The notes under the pieces: model-generated | Database searches by the model: none | What the model saw: the letters and a program-made list of their open reading frames with translations, nothing else | Told to the model about the DNA's origin: nothing | Shown: positions 35,372 through 44,076 of the stretch, in pieces | Layout: each line of letters begins with the position of its first letter | Numbering within the stretch: the first letter of the stretch is position 1 | Position numbers and translations under genes: made by a program | DNA from: Corynebacterium vitaeruminis | GTDB lineage: Bacteria; Actinomycetota; Actinomycetes; Mycobacteriales; Mycobacteriaceae | DNA length: 64,000 nucleotides | Assembly (NCBI RefSeq): GCF_001054325.1 | Contig: NZ_JVVM01000033.1 | Coordinates: forward strand, 1-64,000 | Direction: 5' to 3'

Positions 35372-36469
35372 GTGTCACCAGCACAGCAGATCAAGCACAC
35401 ACTCCAGGCCTACGAGTCGGCGGATGCATCATTCGCCCAATCCACGAAGAAGCTGCCACCCGTGGGGTGGAAAGGGGCGTGCTATGCCCTCAAGCGTGCG
35501 GGTATTGAGTTTTTCCTGGAGCTCGGCCTCGATGCGGCAGCGAAGTTGACCTACTACACGGTGCTGACCTTCGCGCCTGCGCTGCTGGCGATTTACTCGA
35601 TTGCCACGCTGATGTTGGCCGGTTACACCGATGACCTAAACCGTCTGACTGACGACTTCATTGAAGGCTATGTCCCGTCTGAGTATGCCGATACGATTCG
35701 CAATGTCATCTCGACAATTACTGGTTCCGCCACTGGCGGTCTTGTAGCGCTGATCATTGGTATTGCCTTTGCGCTTATTTCATCGTCGGCTTATACGCGC
35801 GCTTTTTCGCGCACGGCTAACTCCATCTATGGTGTTTCCGAAGGTCGCACGCTGATTCGCTACCACCTGCTTATGGTCGCAATTACGCTGTTGCTGCTAT
35901 TCGGCACGGTGGTGTTGCTCATTTCAATCATCGTCAACGACCAACTGATTATCACCATCGTGGAACCAATCGCGCGACCGTTGGGTATTGAGTCGACTAC
36001 GCGCCAAATTATTGATTTCTCCGTCTCCGTCTGGAGTTGGGTGCGCTGGCCGGTCATTATCTTGATGTCGATGATTCTGATTGGCTCGTTGTACTACTTC
36101 ACGCCAAACGTGCGGATGCGTAGATTCCGCTGGTTGAGCGCCGGTTCGGCGTTGGCGATTATCAGCTCGCTGATTATTGGCAAGGCGCTCCAGCTGTACC
36201 TGTTCAATTTTGCAGCCTCGAACCCCTATGGCGCCATGGGTGCGGTTATCGCGCTGATGACCGCACTCTGGAGCATTAATGTGGTCGTGGTCTTCGGCTT
36301 CAAACTGGATGCCGAGGTTGAGCGGATGCGTCAACTGCGCGCAGGTTTGCCAGCTGAGCGCTACATCCTGCTGCCACCTCGGGCTATCGCTGCTGCTGAG
36401 GGCGAGCAGAAGATCCACCAGAACCTAGAGCAGCAGGCGGTCGAATTCCGAACTGAGGAAGAGCTATAG
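35372..36469 (+). CDS. YihY/virulence factor BrkB family membrane protein
   Basis: A 365-residue integral membrane protein with six predicted helices. It carries the family's AAKLTYYTVLTFAPALLAIYS, SSAYTRAFSRTANSIYG and YYFTPNVRMRRFRWLSAGS stretches. Function is not established for the family; the old ribonuclease BN label is wrong. The start is a GTG at 35372. The 3' end overlaps the convergent nupC-like gene by 6 bp. Nothing ties it to the surrounding nucleoside genes except position. Confidence 0.85.
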   Translation: MSPAQQIKHTLQAYESADASFAQSTKKLPPVGWKGACYALKRAGIEFFLELGLDAAAKLTYYTVLTFAPALLAIYSIATLMLAGYTDDLNRLTDDFIEGYVPSEYADTIRNVISTITGSATGGLVALIIGIAFALISSSAYTRAFSRTANSIYGVSEGRTLIRYHLLMVAITLLLLFGTVVLLISIIVNDQLIITIVEPIARPLGIESTTRQIIDFSVSVWSWVRWPVIILMSMILIGSLYYFTPNVRMRRFRWLSAGSALAIISSLIIGKALQLYLFNFAASNPYGAMGAVIALMTALWSINVVVVFGFKLDAEVERMRQLRAGLPAERYILLPPRAIAAAEGEQKIHQNLEQQAVEFRTEEEL

Positions 36470-37681
36470 CGCAATTACACCCACGATTGCTGCGTTGAGC
36501 AGGTTGGTGCACAGCCCCGCGATCAGCGCCAGTGGACCGTTCTTGGCAATCTCACCGCGGCGCTCCGGCGACAGCGCGCCGAAGGAACCAATCTGAATTG
36601 CAATCGACGACAGGTTGGCGAACCCAGCCAGGGCGAAGGTTGCCAGCATGATGGACTTCGGATCCAGCGAGTCGACGTGCTCAGAGAACGAGGTGTAGCC
36701 GACGAACTCGTTCAGGATCGTCTTCTCACCAATGAAGCTACCGACTAGCCCTGCGTTCTCCCACGGCACACCAATCAGCCATGCAATTGGCGCAAAGATC
36801 AGGCCGAACAGTCCTTCCAGAGACCAGTTATCCTGACCGAACCAGCCGCCAATGCCGCCGATCATCGCCGACAGCATCGCAATCACAGCGATGAACGCAA
36901 TCAACAGACATGCCACAACCACAGCGATACGTCCGCCGGCCAGCGCACCCGATCCAAGTGCATCAATGACGTTCTTCGACTCGGTATCGCGGACATCCTT
37001 CACCGACGCATCCAGATCGGATTCCTCTGTCTCCGGCCAGAAAGTCTTCGCAATCAGCAGCGAGCCCGGCGCGTTCATTACCGATGCCGCCAGCAGGTAT
37101 TCCAACGGCGCACCGAGCAGGGAGTAACCGATCAAGGTCGATCCGGCCACCGACGCAAAACCGCCCGACATACATGCGAACAGCTCCGACTTGGTCAGTT
37201 TCGGAATATACGGCTTGACGACGAGCGGAGCCTCCGACTGTCCGAGGAAAATCACCGTGGAAGCGAATACGGACTCCACCTTCGACGTTCCCATGATGAA
37301 CTTCAGCGCGGAACCGACATATTCAACGAAGTACTGCACTACCCGCAGGTAGTAGAGGGCACCGAGGACGGCGCCCAGGAAGATAATCACTGGCAACACG
37401 TTGAGCACGAAGACGAAGTTCTTACCCGTGTCGTCGAAAAGATTACCGAACACAAAAGAGGTGCCCTCATTTGTAAAGTCGATCATCTTCTCAATGGCAC
37501 CGGCCACACTCTTCAGCGCCTGGAAGCCAGGTTCCCACTTCAGCACTACCAGCGCGAATACCGCTTGCAGCAGCAGGCCAACACCGAGTGTGCGCCAGTT
37601 GATGGCCTTCTTATTCTTTGAGATAGCGATGGCAAATCCGATGATGAGGATGATGCCCAGTAACCCTTGCAGTCTATCCAT
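36464..37681 (-). CDS. nupC: concentrative nucleoside transporter (NupC/CNT family)
   Basis: A 405-residue inner-membrane carrier that imports nucleosides with a cation. CNT features include FLGQSEAPLVVKPYI with the substrate-binding Gln-x-Glu, the ACMSGGFASVAGSTLIGY hairpin, and NEFVGYTSF in the second half. It lies 44 bp downstream of cdd on the same strand, so cdd-nupC is a likely operon feeding the deo pathway encoded divergently. Convergent with the YihY gene. Confidence 0.92.
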   Translation of the reverse strand: MDRLQGLLGIILIIGFAIAISKNKKAINWRTLGVGLLLQAVFALVVLKWEPGFQALKSVAGAIEKMIDFTNEGTSFVFGNLFDDTGKNFVFVLNVLPVIIFLGAVLGALYYLRVVQYFVEYVGSALKFIMGTSKVESVFASTVIFLGQSEAPLVVKPYIPKLTKSELFACMSGGFASVAGSTLIGYSLLGAPLEYLLAASVMNAPGSLLIAKTFWPETEESDLDASVKDVRDTESKNVIDALGSGALAGGRIAVVVACLLIAFIAVIAMLSAMIGGIGGWFGQDNWSLEGLFGLIFAPIAWLIGVPWENAGLVGSFIGEKTILNEFVGYTSFSEHVDSLDPKSIMLATFALAGFANLSSIAIQIGSFGALSPERRGEIAKNGPLALIAGLCTNLLNAAIVGVIAL

Positions 37682-37725
37682 GGCTTAGGTCTTCTTTCTG
37701 ATAAACGAGACTGTGGCGGCGGCGC

Positions 37726-38145
37726 CTACAGATCCTCGGGGCCAAAGGCGTAGGGGAGAATTTTTTCGAAATCAATGCTGGTCGGAGTGCCCCGTCCCCA
37801 ATCTGAGGGGCGCTCGGACTCCACTATGACGCGCTTGCACCCAAACTCGTGCAAGACCTGCCGACAGGCACCGCATGGGTGGCAGGGAGCCGCCTTGGCG
37901 CCGACAATGGCGCAAGCAGCAATCCTATGGTTGCCGCCATGCTCCGCGACCATGCGGAACACCGCTGTGCGCTCTGCGCAGTTGGTCACCCCATAGGACG
38001 CATTTTCGACGTTGCAGCCGGCGACCACCGTGCCGTCGTCAAGCAAAAGTGCGGCACCGACAGGAAAACCTGAATAGGGAACGTACGAGTTTTCCGTGGC
38101 GGCGTATGCCTTGGCCAGCAGTTCATCGTCTGAGATGTGGGCCAT
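37726..38145 (-). CDS. cdd: cytidine deaminase
   Basis: A 139-residue homotetrameric-type cytidine deaminase converting (deoxy)cytidine to (deoxy)uridine. Zinc ligands are in NCAERTAVF (Cys, with the catalytic Glu) and PCHPCGACRQ (two Cys); GFPVGAALL and GCNVENASYG bind substrate. A strong ribosome site (GGGAGGGAGAG) precedes ATG 38145. It leads the cdd-nupC operon and is divergent from deoA; palindromic candidate operators lie between. Confidence 0.96.
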   Translation of the reverse strand: MAHISDDELLAKAYAATENSYVPYSGFPVGAALLLDDGTVVAGCNVENASYGVTNCAERTAVFRMVAEHGGNHRIAACAIVGAKAAPCHPCGACRQVLHEFGCKRVIVESERPSDWGRGTPTSIDFEKILPYAFGPEDL

Positions 38146-38166
38146 TGTGCTCTCCCTCCCCGAACC

Positions 38167-38189
38167 TGTTCGAGGTGTTTATGCGAACA
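38167..38189. promoter_or_regulatory. inverted repeat upstream of cdd
   Basis: TGTTCG (38167-38172) and CGAACA (38184-38189) flank 11 bp, 22-44 bp upstream of the cdd start codon. Candidate operator for the cdd-nupC side. Confidence 0.45.
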
Positions 38190-38202
38190 TACTTATGTGG
38201 GT

Positions 38203-38232
38203 ACAAATGGAAAGTTATCCATTGACATTTGT
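38203..38232. promoter_or_regulatory. nested palindrome, candidate deo operator
   Basis: ACAAATG (38203-38209) pairs with CATTTGT (38226-38232). Inside, AATGGA (38206-38211) pairs with TCCATT (38218-38223) around a different centre. The right side covers the -35 box of the deoA promoter, as expected for a repressor site. Confidence 0.6.
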
Positions 38233-38250
38233 TCTAGTACTGATGATAAT
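38222..38250 (+). promoter_or_regulatory. deoA promoter
   Basis: TTGACA (38222-38227), a 17-bp spacer, then GATAAT (38245-38250): a near-consensus housekeeping promoter 64 bp before the deoA start. Confidence 0.75.
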
Positions 38251-38314
38251 CGGAATCAGCAGAGTTCACAAGACCAATATCGCTAAGCACAATCGCCAAT
38301 AAAAGGAGCGAACA

Positions 38315-39601
38315 ATGGCTGAAAAGTTCGATGTAGTTGACATCATCAAGGTAAAGCGTGATGGCGGTGAACTCGGTTCGGAAGAAATCGCCTGGGTCAT
38401 TGACGCCTACACTCGCGGTGTCGTGGGCGACGAACAGATGGCGGCGCTGAACATGGCCATCTTCATCCGCGGCATGAATCGCCGTGAGATTGTGGATTGG
38501 ACTCAGGCGATGATTGATTCGGGTGAGACCATGAGCTTCGCATCGCTGAGCAAGCCCACCACGGACAAGCACTCCACCGGCGGTGTCGGTGACAAGATCA
38601 CACTGCCGCTGGGCCCACTGGTGTCCTCCTACGGCGTGGCCGTCCCGCAGCTGTCCGGCCGCGGCCTCGGGCACACTGGCGGCACCCTGGACAAGCTCGA
38701 GTCAATTCCGGGCTGGCAGGCCGATGTTCCGAATGATCGCTTGATGCAGATTCTGGAGGATTCCGGCGCCGTCGTCGCAGCAGCCGGTGCGGGTCTGGCA
38801 CCTGCGGATAAGAAGATTTACGCGCTGCGTGACATCACCTCGACGGTGGACTGCATTCCGCTGATCGCCTCGTCGATCATGTCCAAGAAGATTGCGGAGG
38901 GCACTTCCAGCCTGGTGCTGGATGTCAAGGTCGGTTCGGGCGCTTTTATGAAGGACCTGGATCAGGCCCGCGAGTTGGCTCGCACCATGGTTGACCTGGG
39001 TAACGATGCGGGAGTTAACACCCGTGCACTGCTGACGGACATGTCCACTCCGCTGGGTCTGACCATCGGCAATGCCCTCGAGGTCCGCGAATCGGTGGAA
39101 GTGCTCGCTGGCGGCGGTCCTGCAGACGTCGTAGAGCTGACCTGTGAACTGGCCCGAAACATGCTGGAGCTGGCTGGCATCCACGACGCCGACGTGGAGC
39201 AGGCTCTGAAGGACGGCCGCGCTATGGATTCGTGGAAGAAGATGATCCGCGCTCAGGGCGGCGACCCGGATGCCGCGCTGCCGGTGGCGCCTCACACGCA
39301 CGATGTGGTTGCACAAGCCGATGGTTACCTGACCAAGCTGGATGCACTGGCTCTCGGCGTTGGCTCCTGGCGCCTGGGTGCGGGGCGTGCTCGTAAGGAT
39401 GATCCGGTGCAGGCCACGGCCGGCATTGAGATCTTCGCCAAGCCGGGCGACAAGGTGGTCAAGGGCCAGAAGCTGCTGACGCTGCACACTGAATCTCCGG
39501 ATAAGTTCGAGCGCGCCCTCGAGTCTGTCGAGTCAGGCATTGAAATCGGTGACACTGCACCGACTGCCGAGCGTCAGATTATCCTCGATCGCGTGTCCTA
39601 A
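38315..39601 (+). CDS. deoA: thymidine phosphorylase
   Basis: A 428-residue pyrimidine nucleoside phosphorylase that splits thymidine/deoxyuridine with phosphate to base and deoxyribose-1-phosphate. Family signature STGGVGDKITLPLGP with the phosphate loop, SGRGLGHTGGTLDKLES, and a DVKVGSGAFMK block; the C-terminal domain has LGAGRARKDD. AAGGAG precedes ATG 38315. First gene of deoA-deoC-phosphomutase, driven by the promoter at 38222-38250. The name pyrimidine-nucleoside phosphorylase (Pdp) would fit equally well. Confidence 0.93.
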   Translation: MAEKFDVVDIIKVKRDGGELGSEEIAWVIDAYTRGVVGDEQMAALNMAIFIRGMNRREIVDWTQAMIDSGETMSFASLSKPTTDKHSTGGVGDKITLPLGPLVSSYGVAVPQLSGRGLGHTGGTLDKLESIPGWQADVPNDRLMQILEDSGAVVAAAGAGLAPADKKIYALRDITSTVDCIPLIASSIMSKKIAEGTSSLVLDVKVGSGAFMKDLDQARELARTMVDLGNDAGVNTRALLTDMSTPLGLTIGNALEVRESVEVLAGGGPADVVELTCELARNMLELAGIHDADVEQALKDGRAMDSWKKMIRAQGGDPDAALPVAPHTHDVVAQADGYLTKLDALALGVGSWRLGAGRARKDDPVQATAGIEIFAKPGDKVVKGQKLLTLHTESPDKFERALESVESGIEIGDTAPTAERQIILDRVS

Positions 39602-39710
39602 AAAAACTTGACGGGCTCACGCGTCCCCTCGAACTCGCCTCGGGCCCGCCGCCTATTTCCACTCATCCTCTTACGCTTTCCCAAATCTCCGAAAGGACTT
39701 GGTTTCTCCC

Positions 39711-40361
39711 ATGACTTCCCGCGCTGATGTTGCCAAGATGATTGACCACACCCTGCTCAAGCCAGAGGCCACTTCTGACCAGGTCAGGGCTCTTATCGAC
39801 GAAGCCGCGAAGCTCGGCACCTACTCCATCTGCATCTCCCCATCGCAGCTCCCGGTCGAGGTTCCGGAGGGCCTACACATCGCCACTGTTGTCGGCTTCC
39901 CCTCCGGTGCGGTGAAGGCCGAAGTCAAGGCCACCGAGGCCGCCCGCGCCGTAATCGAAGGTGCTGAAGAAATCGACATGGTCATCAACATCGCCTTCGC
40001 CAAGGAGCACCGCTTCGACGACCTTGAGGACGAAATCAAGACCGTTCGCGATGCCATTCCGGGCAAGATCCTGAAGGTCATCATCGAATCCGCCGCCCTG
40101 ACCGATGAGGAAATCATCGCCGCTTGCAAGGCCTCCGAGTCCGCAGGCGCAGACTTCGTCAAGACCTCGACGGGCTTCCACCCAGCCGGCGGCGCTTCCG
40201 CCCACGCTGTGAAGCTCATGCGTGAAACCGTGGGCGATCGCCTGGGAGTCAAGGCCTCCGGTGGTATCCGCGATGCCGCCGCCGCTGAGGAAATGATCGC
40301 CGCTGGCGCCTCCCGCCTGGGCCTTTCCTCCTCCGCCGCCGTTCTCGACGGTCTGAAGTAG
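39711..40361 (+). CDS. deoC: deoxyribose-phosphate aldolase
   Basis: A 216-residue class I aldolase that cleaves deoxyribose-5-phosphate to acetaldehyde and glyceraldehyde-3-phosphate. Motifs: [35 protein letters not shown] with the reactive lysine region, the Schiff-base lysine in [10 protein letters not shown], and [12 protein letters not shown] 39711 is chosen over the in-frame start at 39699; AAGGA lies about 14 nt upstream, an unusually long gap that is also seen before the lipoprotein gene at 47284. Confidence 0.95.
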   Translation: MTSRADVAKMIDHTLLKPEATSDQVRALIDEAAKLGTYSICISPSQLPVEVPEGLHIATVVGFPSGAVKAEVKATEAARAVIEGAEEIDMVINIAFAKEHRFDDLEDEIKTVRDAIPGKILKVIIESAALTDEEIIAACKASESAGADFVKTSTGFHPAGGASAHAVKLMRETVGDRLGVKASGGIRDAAAAEEMIAAGASRLGLSSSAAVLDGLK

Positions 40362-40371
40362 GCGAACCCAG

Positions 40372-42195
40372 ATGCTCTCCGAACAGCTACAAGCCACCAT
40401 CACCGACTGGATTGCCCACGATCCGGACGAGGCCACCGCCGCCGAGCTCTCCTCGCTTTACGACGAAGCCAAGGCCGCCAACCCCGATGCGATCGCTGAG
40501 CTGCAAAGCCGCTTTGCCGGTCTACTCGAGTTCGGTACCGCAGGTCTTCGCGGCGTCGTTGCCGCCGGCCAGTCCCGCATGAACCGCGCCACGGTCATCC
40601 GCGCCACCGCTGGACTGGTTGCTCATCTGAAGAACATTGTGGGCGACGACTTCACCGTGGTCATCGGTTGCGATGCCCGCCACGGCTCCGCTGATTTCCA
40701 CCGCGATGCCGCAGCAGTGGTCGCCGCCGCTGGTGGCAAGGCCCTGGCCCTGCCACAGCAGCTGCCCACTCCGGTGACCGCCTTTGCAGTGCGCCACCTC
40801 AATGCCGATGCCGGCATTATGGTCACGGCCAGCCACAATCCGCCGAAGGACAATGGCTACAAGGTTTACCTCGGTGGCCGCGCGGTAGAGTCGGATTCCC
40901 GCCGAGGCGTCCAGATTATCGCGCCCCATGACAAGCAAATTGCCGAGGCCATCGCCGCTGCTCCACCAGCTGATGAAGTCCCGTGTGACTTCGACGCTGT
41001 CGAGCAGGTTGGTCCTGAACTGCTGGATGCCTATGTGGCGCGGGCGGCTGCGCTCGCAACGACGTCGTCAAGCGAAGAGAAGCAGGCAGCGAAGATTGTC
41101 CTCACCCCGATGCATGGCGTCGGCGGCGAGACTATCGTGCGCACGCTGAACGCGGCAGGTTTCTCGAACGTCAGCGTCGTGGAAAAGCAGTTTGCGCCAG
41201 ACCCGGAGTTCCCGACGGTGTCGTTCCCGAACCCGGAGGAAGCCGGTGCGCTGGACCTCGCGTTTGAGCTGGCGCGTGCCGAAGACGCGGATGTCATTAT
41301 CGCGGCTGATCCGGATGCGGACCGCTGCTCGGTAGCTATTCCGGACGGCCATGTCGACGGCGGCTGGCGACAGCTCTCCGGCGATGACATCGGTGCGTTT
41401 CTGGGTGAAGTCATCGGCTCGGATGCCGAGGCTCGTGGGATTACAGCCGTGACCAATGATGAGGGCGCAGAGTTCCCGGCCACAATGGCTAACTCGATTG
41501 TGTCCTCACGCCTGCTGGGCAAGATTGCTGCAGGTCATGGGCTGAATTACCGTGCTACCCTGACCGGCTTCAAGTGGATTGCTGGCGTGGACGGGCTCAT
41601 CTTCGGCTACGAGGAGGCCATTGGCTACTGCACTGACCCGGCAGTCGTTCGCGACAAGGACGGTGTGTCTGCGGCGGTGCGTGTCGCCGATGCCGTGGCC
41701 CGGCTGAAGGGCCAGGGGCTGGGCATTCAGGACCTGCTGGACGATGTCGCCCGCGCCCACGGCCTCTACAAAACCGCCCCGCTTACCTTCCGCGTCGAGG
41801 ACCGCTCGCTGATTACCAAGGGCATGGACACTCTGCGCGCTAACCCGCCTGCACAGCTGGCCGGATCGAAGGTCACGCAGGTCATGGACATGAATGACGG
41901 CCTGGACATGGTCGATGCCAAGGGCGAGAGCTACCACATCCCGCCTACCGACGGCATTCTCATCCTCACCGAGGCCAACGACCGCGTCATTGCCCGGCCT
42001 TCTGGCACGGAGCCGAAGCTGAAGTGCTACCTGGAGGTGGTGCTGCCGGTTGATGGTGATGACGGAAATGACGATGGTGGCACCGGCAAGGACACCGGCA
42101 GTGCGGCTGTCGCGCCGGTCGCGATTCCGCACGTGGCTGCGGCCGAGCGGCTCGACCAGATTAAGGCCGAGCTCAAGGAAATCCTGGGGATGTAG
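40372..42195 (+). CDS. phospho-sugar mutase (phosphopentomutase/phosphoglucomutase-like)
   Basis: A 607-residue alpha-D-phosphohexomutase-superfamily enzyme: catalytic serine in TASHNPPKDNGYKVY, metal-binding DPDADRCS, sugar-binding GYEEAIGYC, and phosphate-binding RPSGTEPK. In this operon (10 bp after deoC) it most likely interconverts deoxyribose-1- and -5-phosphate, as PgmB/ManB-type enzymes do when no DeoB is present. Just after RPSGTEPK the chain has an Asp/Gly-rich insert of about 25 residues before the last helix, not typical of the family. It ends the operon. Confidence 0.88.
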   Translation: MLSEQLQATITDWIAHDPDEATAAELSSLYDEAKAANPDAIAELQSRFAGLLEFGTAGLRGVVAAGQSRMNRATVIRATAGLVAHLKNIVGDDFTVVIGCDARHGSADFHRDAAAVVAAAGGKALALPQQLPTPVTAFAVRHLNADAGIMVTASHNPPKDNGYKVYLGGRAVESDSRRGVQIIAPHDKQIAEAIAAAPPADEVPCDFDAVEQVGPELLDAYVARAAALATTSSSEEKQAAKIVLTPMHGVGGETIVRTLNAAGFSNVSVVEKQFAPDPEFPTVSFPNPEEAGALDLAFELARAEDADVIIAADPDADRCSVAIPDGHVDGGWRQLSGDDIGAFLGEVIGSDAEARGITAVTNDEGAEFPATMANSIVSSRLLGKIAAGHGLNYRATLTGFKWIAGVDGLIFGYEEAIGYCTDPAVVRDKDGVSAAVRVADAVARLKGQGLGIQDLLDDVARAHGLYKTAPLTFRVEDRSLITKGMDTLRANPPAQLAGSKVTQVMDMNDGLDMVDAKGESYHIPPTDGILILTEANDRVIARPSGTEPKLKCYLEVVLPVDGDDGNDDGGTGKDTGSAAVAPVAIPHVAAAERLDQIKAELKEILGM

Positions 42196-42658
42196 CCACT
42201 AACCGCTGACCGCTAACCACTTGGTAGCTACCAGCCCCACCTCGCAACAAACTGGGGTGCTCATGAACGAAACGGTCGAAAAGTGGCCATGAAGTCTCAT
42301 GCGCATCCCAGTTTCGCATGTGCAGTCCCGGTGTCTCGGGCCAGCTCATAAGTCGGGTCATAAGTTAGTGACTGCGTTTATGACAAAAACAAGCAAAAAT
42401 TAATGCCGAAACTGTCATAAACTTACGCAGTTTCTCGATGGCCGCGCCCTCATTTGAGGCTCACCACCTCATTTCGGGTCTAGCTAAACGCATCCTTGCC
42501 GCATTTTGGGATGACATGCGCCCCATAACATGCTTTAAAGTTTTCCCGGTAATACAATAAAAGACGTTAACCGAGTCCCCAAGGATGGAATACCGTTCGC
42601 TAAGCGGGTTGGTCTCATCACAGGGGAACATCCCCTCCTCGTGATTGGTACGTCCAGC
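42196..42658. other. intergenic region after the deo operon
   Basis: 463 bp without a gene. Contents are a short block rich in CATAAGT/GGCCATGAAGT-like words (42270-42365) that lacks the regular spacing of the arrays at 4.3 and 14.3 kb, an imperfect long inverted repeat (42371-42431), and a small GGGGA-ACA-TCCCC hairpin (42623-42635) just before the next gene. Confidence 0.5.
42371..42431. repeat. long imperfect inverted repeat
   Basis: ACTGCG-TTTATGACA (42371-42385) pairs with TGTCATAAA (42413-42421) and CGCAGT (42426-42431). A 4-nt bulge lies in the right arm and the loop is 27 nt. It could end transcription of the deo operon or be a binding site; there is no clean T-run. Confidence 0.55.
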
Positions 42659-43333
42659 ATGCCGTATAACGAGTTCCCCAACTCAGACCCCAACTACAAT
42701 TCGAATCCTTCCACCGGCTCGTTCGGTCCCGTGTACCCAAACCAGGCGCCCCAACCCCAACCTCAACAGCAGCCCCAATTCGCTGCGCAGCCAGCACCAA
42801 CTTTCGCTTACGCAGCCCCGGCGTATCCGCAGCAGAACTCACGCACTTCCGGTGCCTTGATTGCGCTCATCTCAGTGCTGTGTGTGGTGTTGTTAGGTCT
42901 GATTGGCGCGGTACTTTATGTCACCCTAGGCAAAGATGACTCGGTGACTGCGGCCGACACACAGACGGCTGCCACTACACAGGTCGCTGCCGATGCTTCG
43001 AGTCAGCCCAACCCACCGGTCACGCAGACTGAGACCGTGGTCGTTCCAAACTCCGCGAACTCCGGTGGCTCTGCTGGGTCCTCGGGCTCGTCACGTGGCC
43101 TGGCTGGCGGCAACCTCTCCAGCGCATGGAAGGGCACGTCCTCAACGAGCGATCCGTTCGTCCGCAATGTCCACAGCGCCTACGTCCGCTACCGCAATTC
43201 CACTGGTGTGGAATCCGGCACCATCACGGCCTACAGCCCGACGACTGGTCTGACCTACAACATGTGGTGCCGCCCATCTGGCAGCAACATCAAGTGCACG
43301 GGTGGTCGTAATGCAGTGGTGTACATCGGCTAA
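42659..43333 (+). CDS. single-pass membrane protein, paralogue of the 6953-7687 product
   Basis: A 224-residue protein: Asn/Pro/Gln-rich cytoplasmic N-terminus, one transmembrane helix near residues 62-88, Thr/Ser/Gly-rich stalk, and a C-terminal domain with FVRNVHSAYVRY, SPTTGLTYNMWC and CTGGRNAVVYIG. This domain aligns along its whole length with the end of the protein at 6953-7687, including both cysteines, suggesting a conserved disulfide-held extracellular module. Function unknown. The start could be GTG 42641, next to a small hairpin, or ATG 42659; neither has a good ribosome site. Confidence 0.68.
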   Translation: MPYNEFPNSDPNYNSNPSTGSFGPVYPNQAPQPQPQQQPQFAAQPAPTFAYAAPAYPQQNSRTSGALIALISVLCVVLLGLIGAVLYVTLGKDDSVTAADTQTAATTQVAADASSQPNPPVTQTETVVVPNSANSGGSAGSSGSSRGLAGGNLSSAWKGTSSTSDPFVRNVHSAYVRYRNSTGVESGTITAYSPTTGLTYNMWCRPSGSNIKCTGGRNAVVYIG

Positions 43334-43389
43334 CGCCCACCACCCACAACCACCGTCGCAACACTCCAGTCCGCGACCTACGCCGCAAC

Positions 43390-44076
43390 CTACGCCACGG
43401 CGTCGTCGCGACCGCCGTCTAGGTCGTGAAAAATCGCCCGATTCAGGCGAAATGCCTTCTTAGCCTCTTTCACAACAGCATCTTTGTCGGCATCCGAGAT
43501 ACCCAGTTCAGATAGACGCTGCCGGTAGCCATCGCGGTAGGGCTTAATTTTTCCAATCGCGGAGAAGTCATAGAACCGGGTTCCCTCCGCACCGATGCCG
43601 TAGTGCTTGGCCAGCATGGACGCAATCACCTGACCACCAGAAAGGTCACCCAGGTAGCGAACGTAATGGTGCGCCAACGCGGCATTGGCATTGCCATCAC
43701 GTTCGATTTCACGAAGCTCGGCCACGTAGTTCCTGGTCGCCTCCACAGGCGAGATCTTTTCCCGCCAATCAGACCCCACCAAATGCTCGAGGTCGGCGGC
43801 TAGCGCCTCCAGACGCTCCAGTTGCGCATCATAGACCGCACTCACCTGCGTCGACTCCGCAGTGGACCGCACTGCCTGCTCCAAGGCTTCGTATACAAAG
43901 TAGAGCTGACCAGTTAAATCGATGGCCGCCTGCGCATTCAACTCCCCCGCAAGCAGTCTCGACATGAAGTCCGAGTTCTCCGCTTCACTGTGGACACCCG
44001 CAGTCTCCACCTTAAGCCGCTCTGCCAGAGGCTGAGCAGCCTGCTTGCCACCCTCTTTAATCGTGTTTTCAACCAT
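43390..44076 (-). CDS. hmuO: heme oxygenase (biliverdin-producing), HmuO type
   Basis: A 228-residue heme oxygenase that opens imported heme to release iron. The proximal heme ligand His is in ETAGVHSEAEN, and the distal helix has YLGDLSGGQVIA; HHYVRY lies just before. Length fits the C. diphtheriae enzyme. ATG 44076 overlaps the end of hmuV by 8 nt and replaces a much longer open frame; translation is probably coupled. Last gene of hmuT-hmuU-hmuV-hmuO, so uptake and degradation share one transcript. Confidence 0.93.
   Translation of the reverse strand: MVENTIKEGGKQAAQPLAERLKVETAGVHSEAENSDFMSRLLAGELNAQAAIDLTGQLYFVYEALEQAVRSTAESTQVSAVYDAQLERLEALAADLEHLVGSDWREKISPVEATRNYVAELREIERDGNANAALAHHYVRYLGDLSGGQVIASMLAKHYGIGAEGTRFYDFSAIGKIKPYRDGYRQRLSELGISDADKDAVVKEAKKAFRLNRAIFHDLDGGRDDAVA

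Noticed and set aside
42270..42365. A third possible copy of the phased motif array
   Set aside because: CATAAGT- and GGCCATGAAGT-like words are present, but the spacings (10, 59, 12 bp) do not match the 19/32/21 pattern and the head inverted repeat is missing.
42623..42641. Riboswitch or attenuator before the membrane-protein gene
   Set aside because: Only a 5-bp hairpin is visible, with no conserved aptamer-like sequence.
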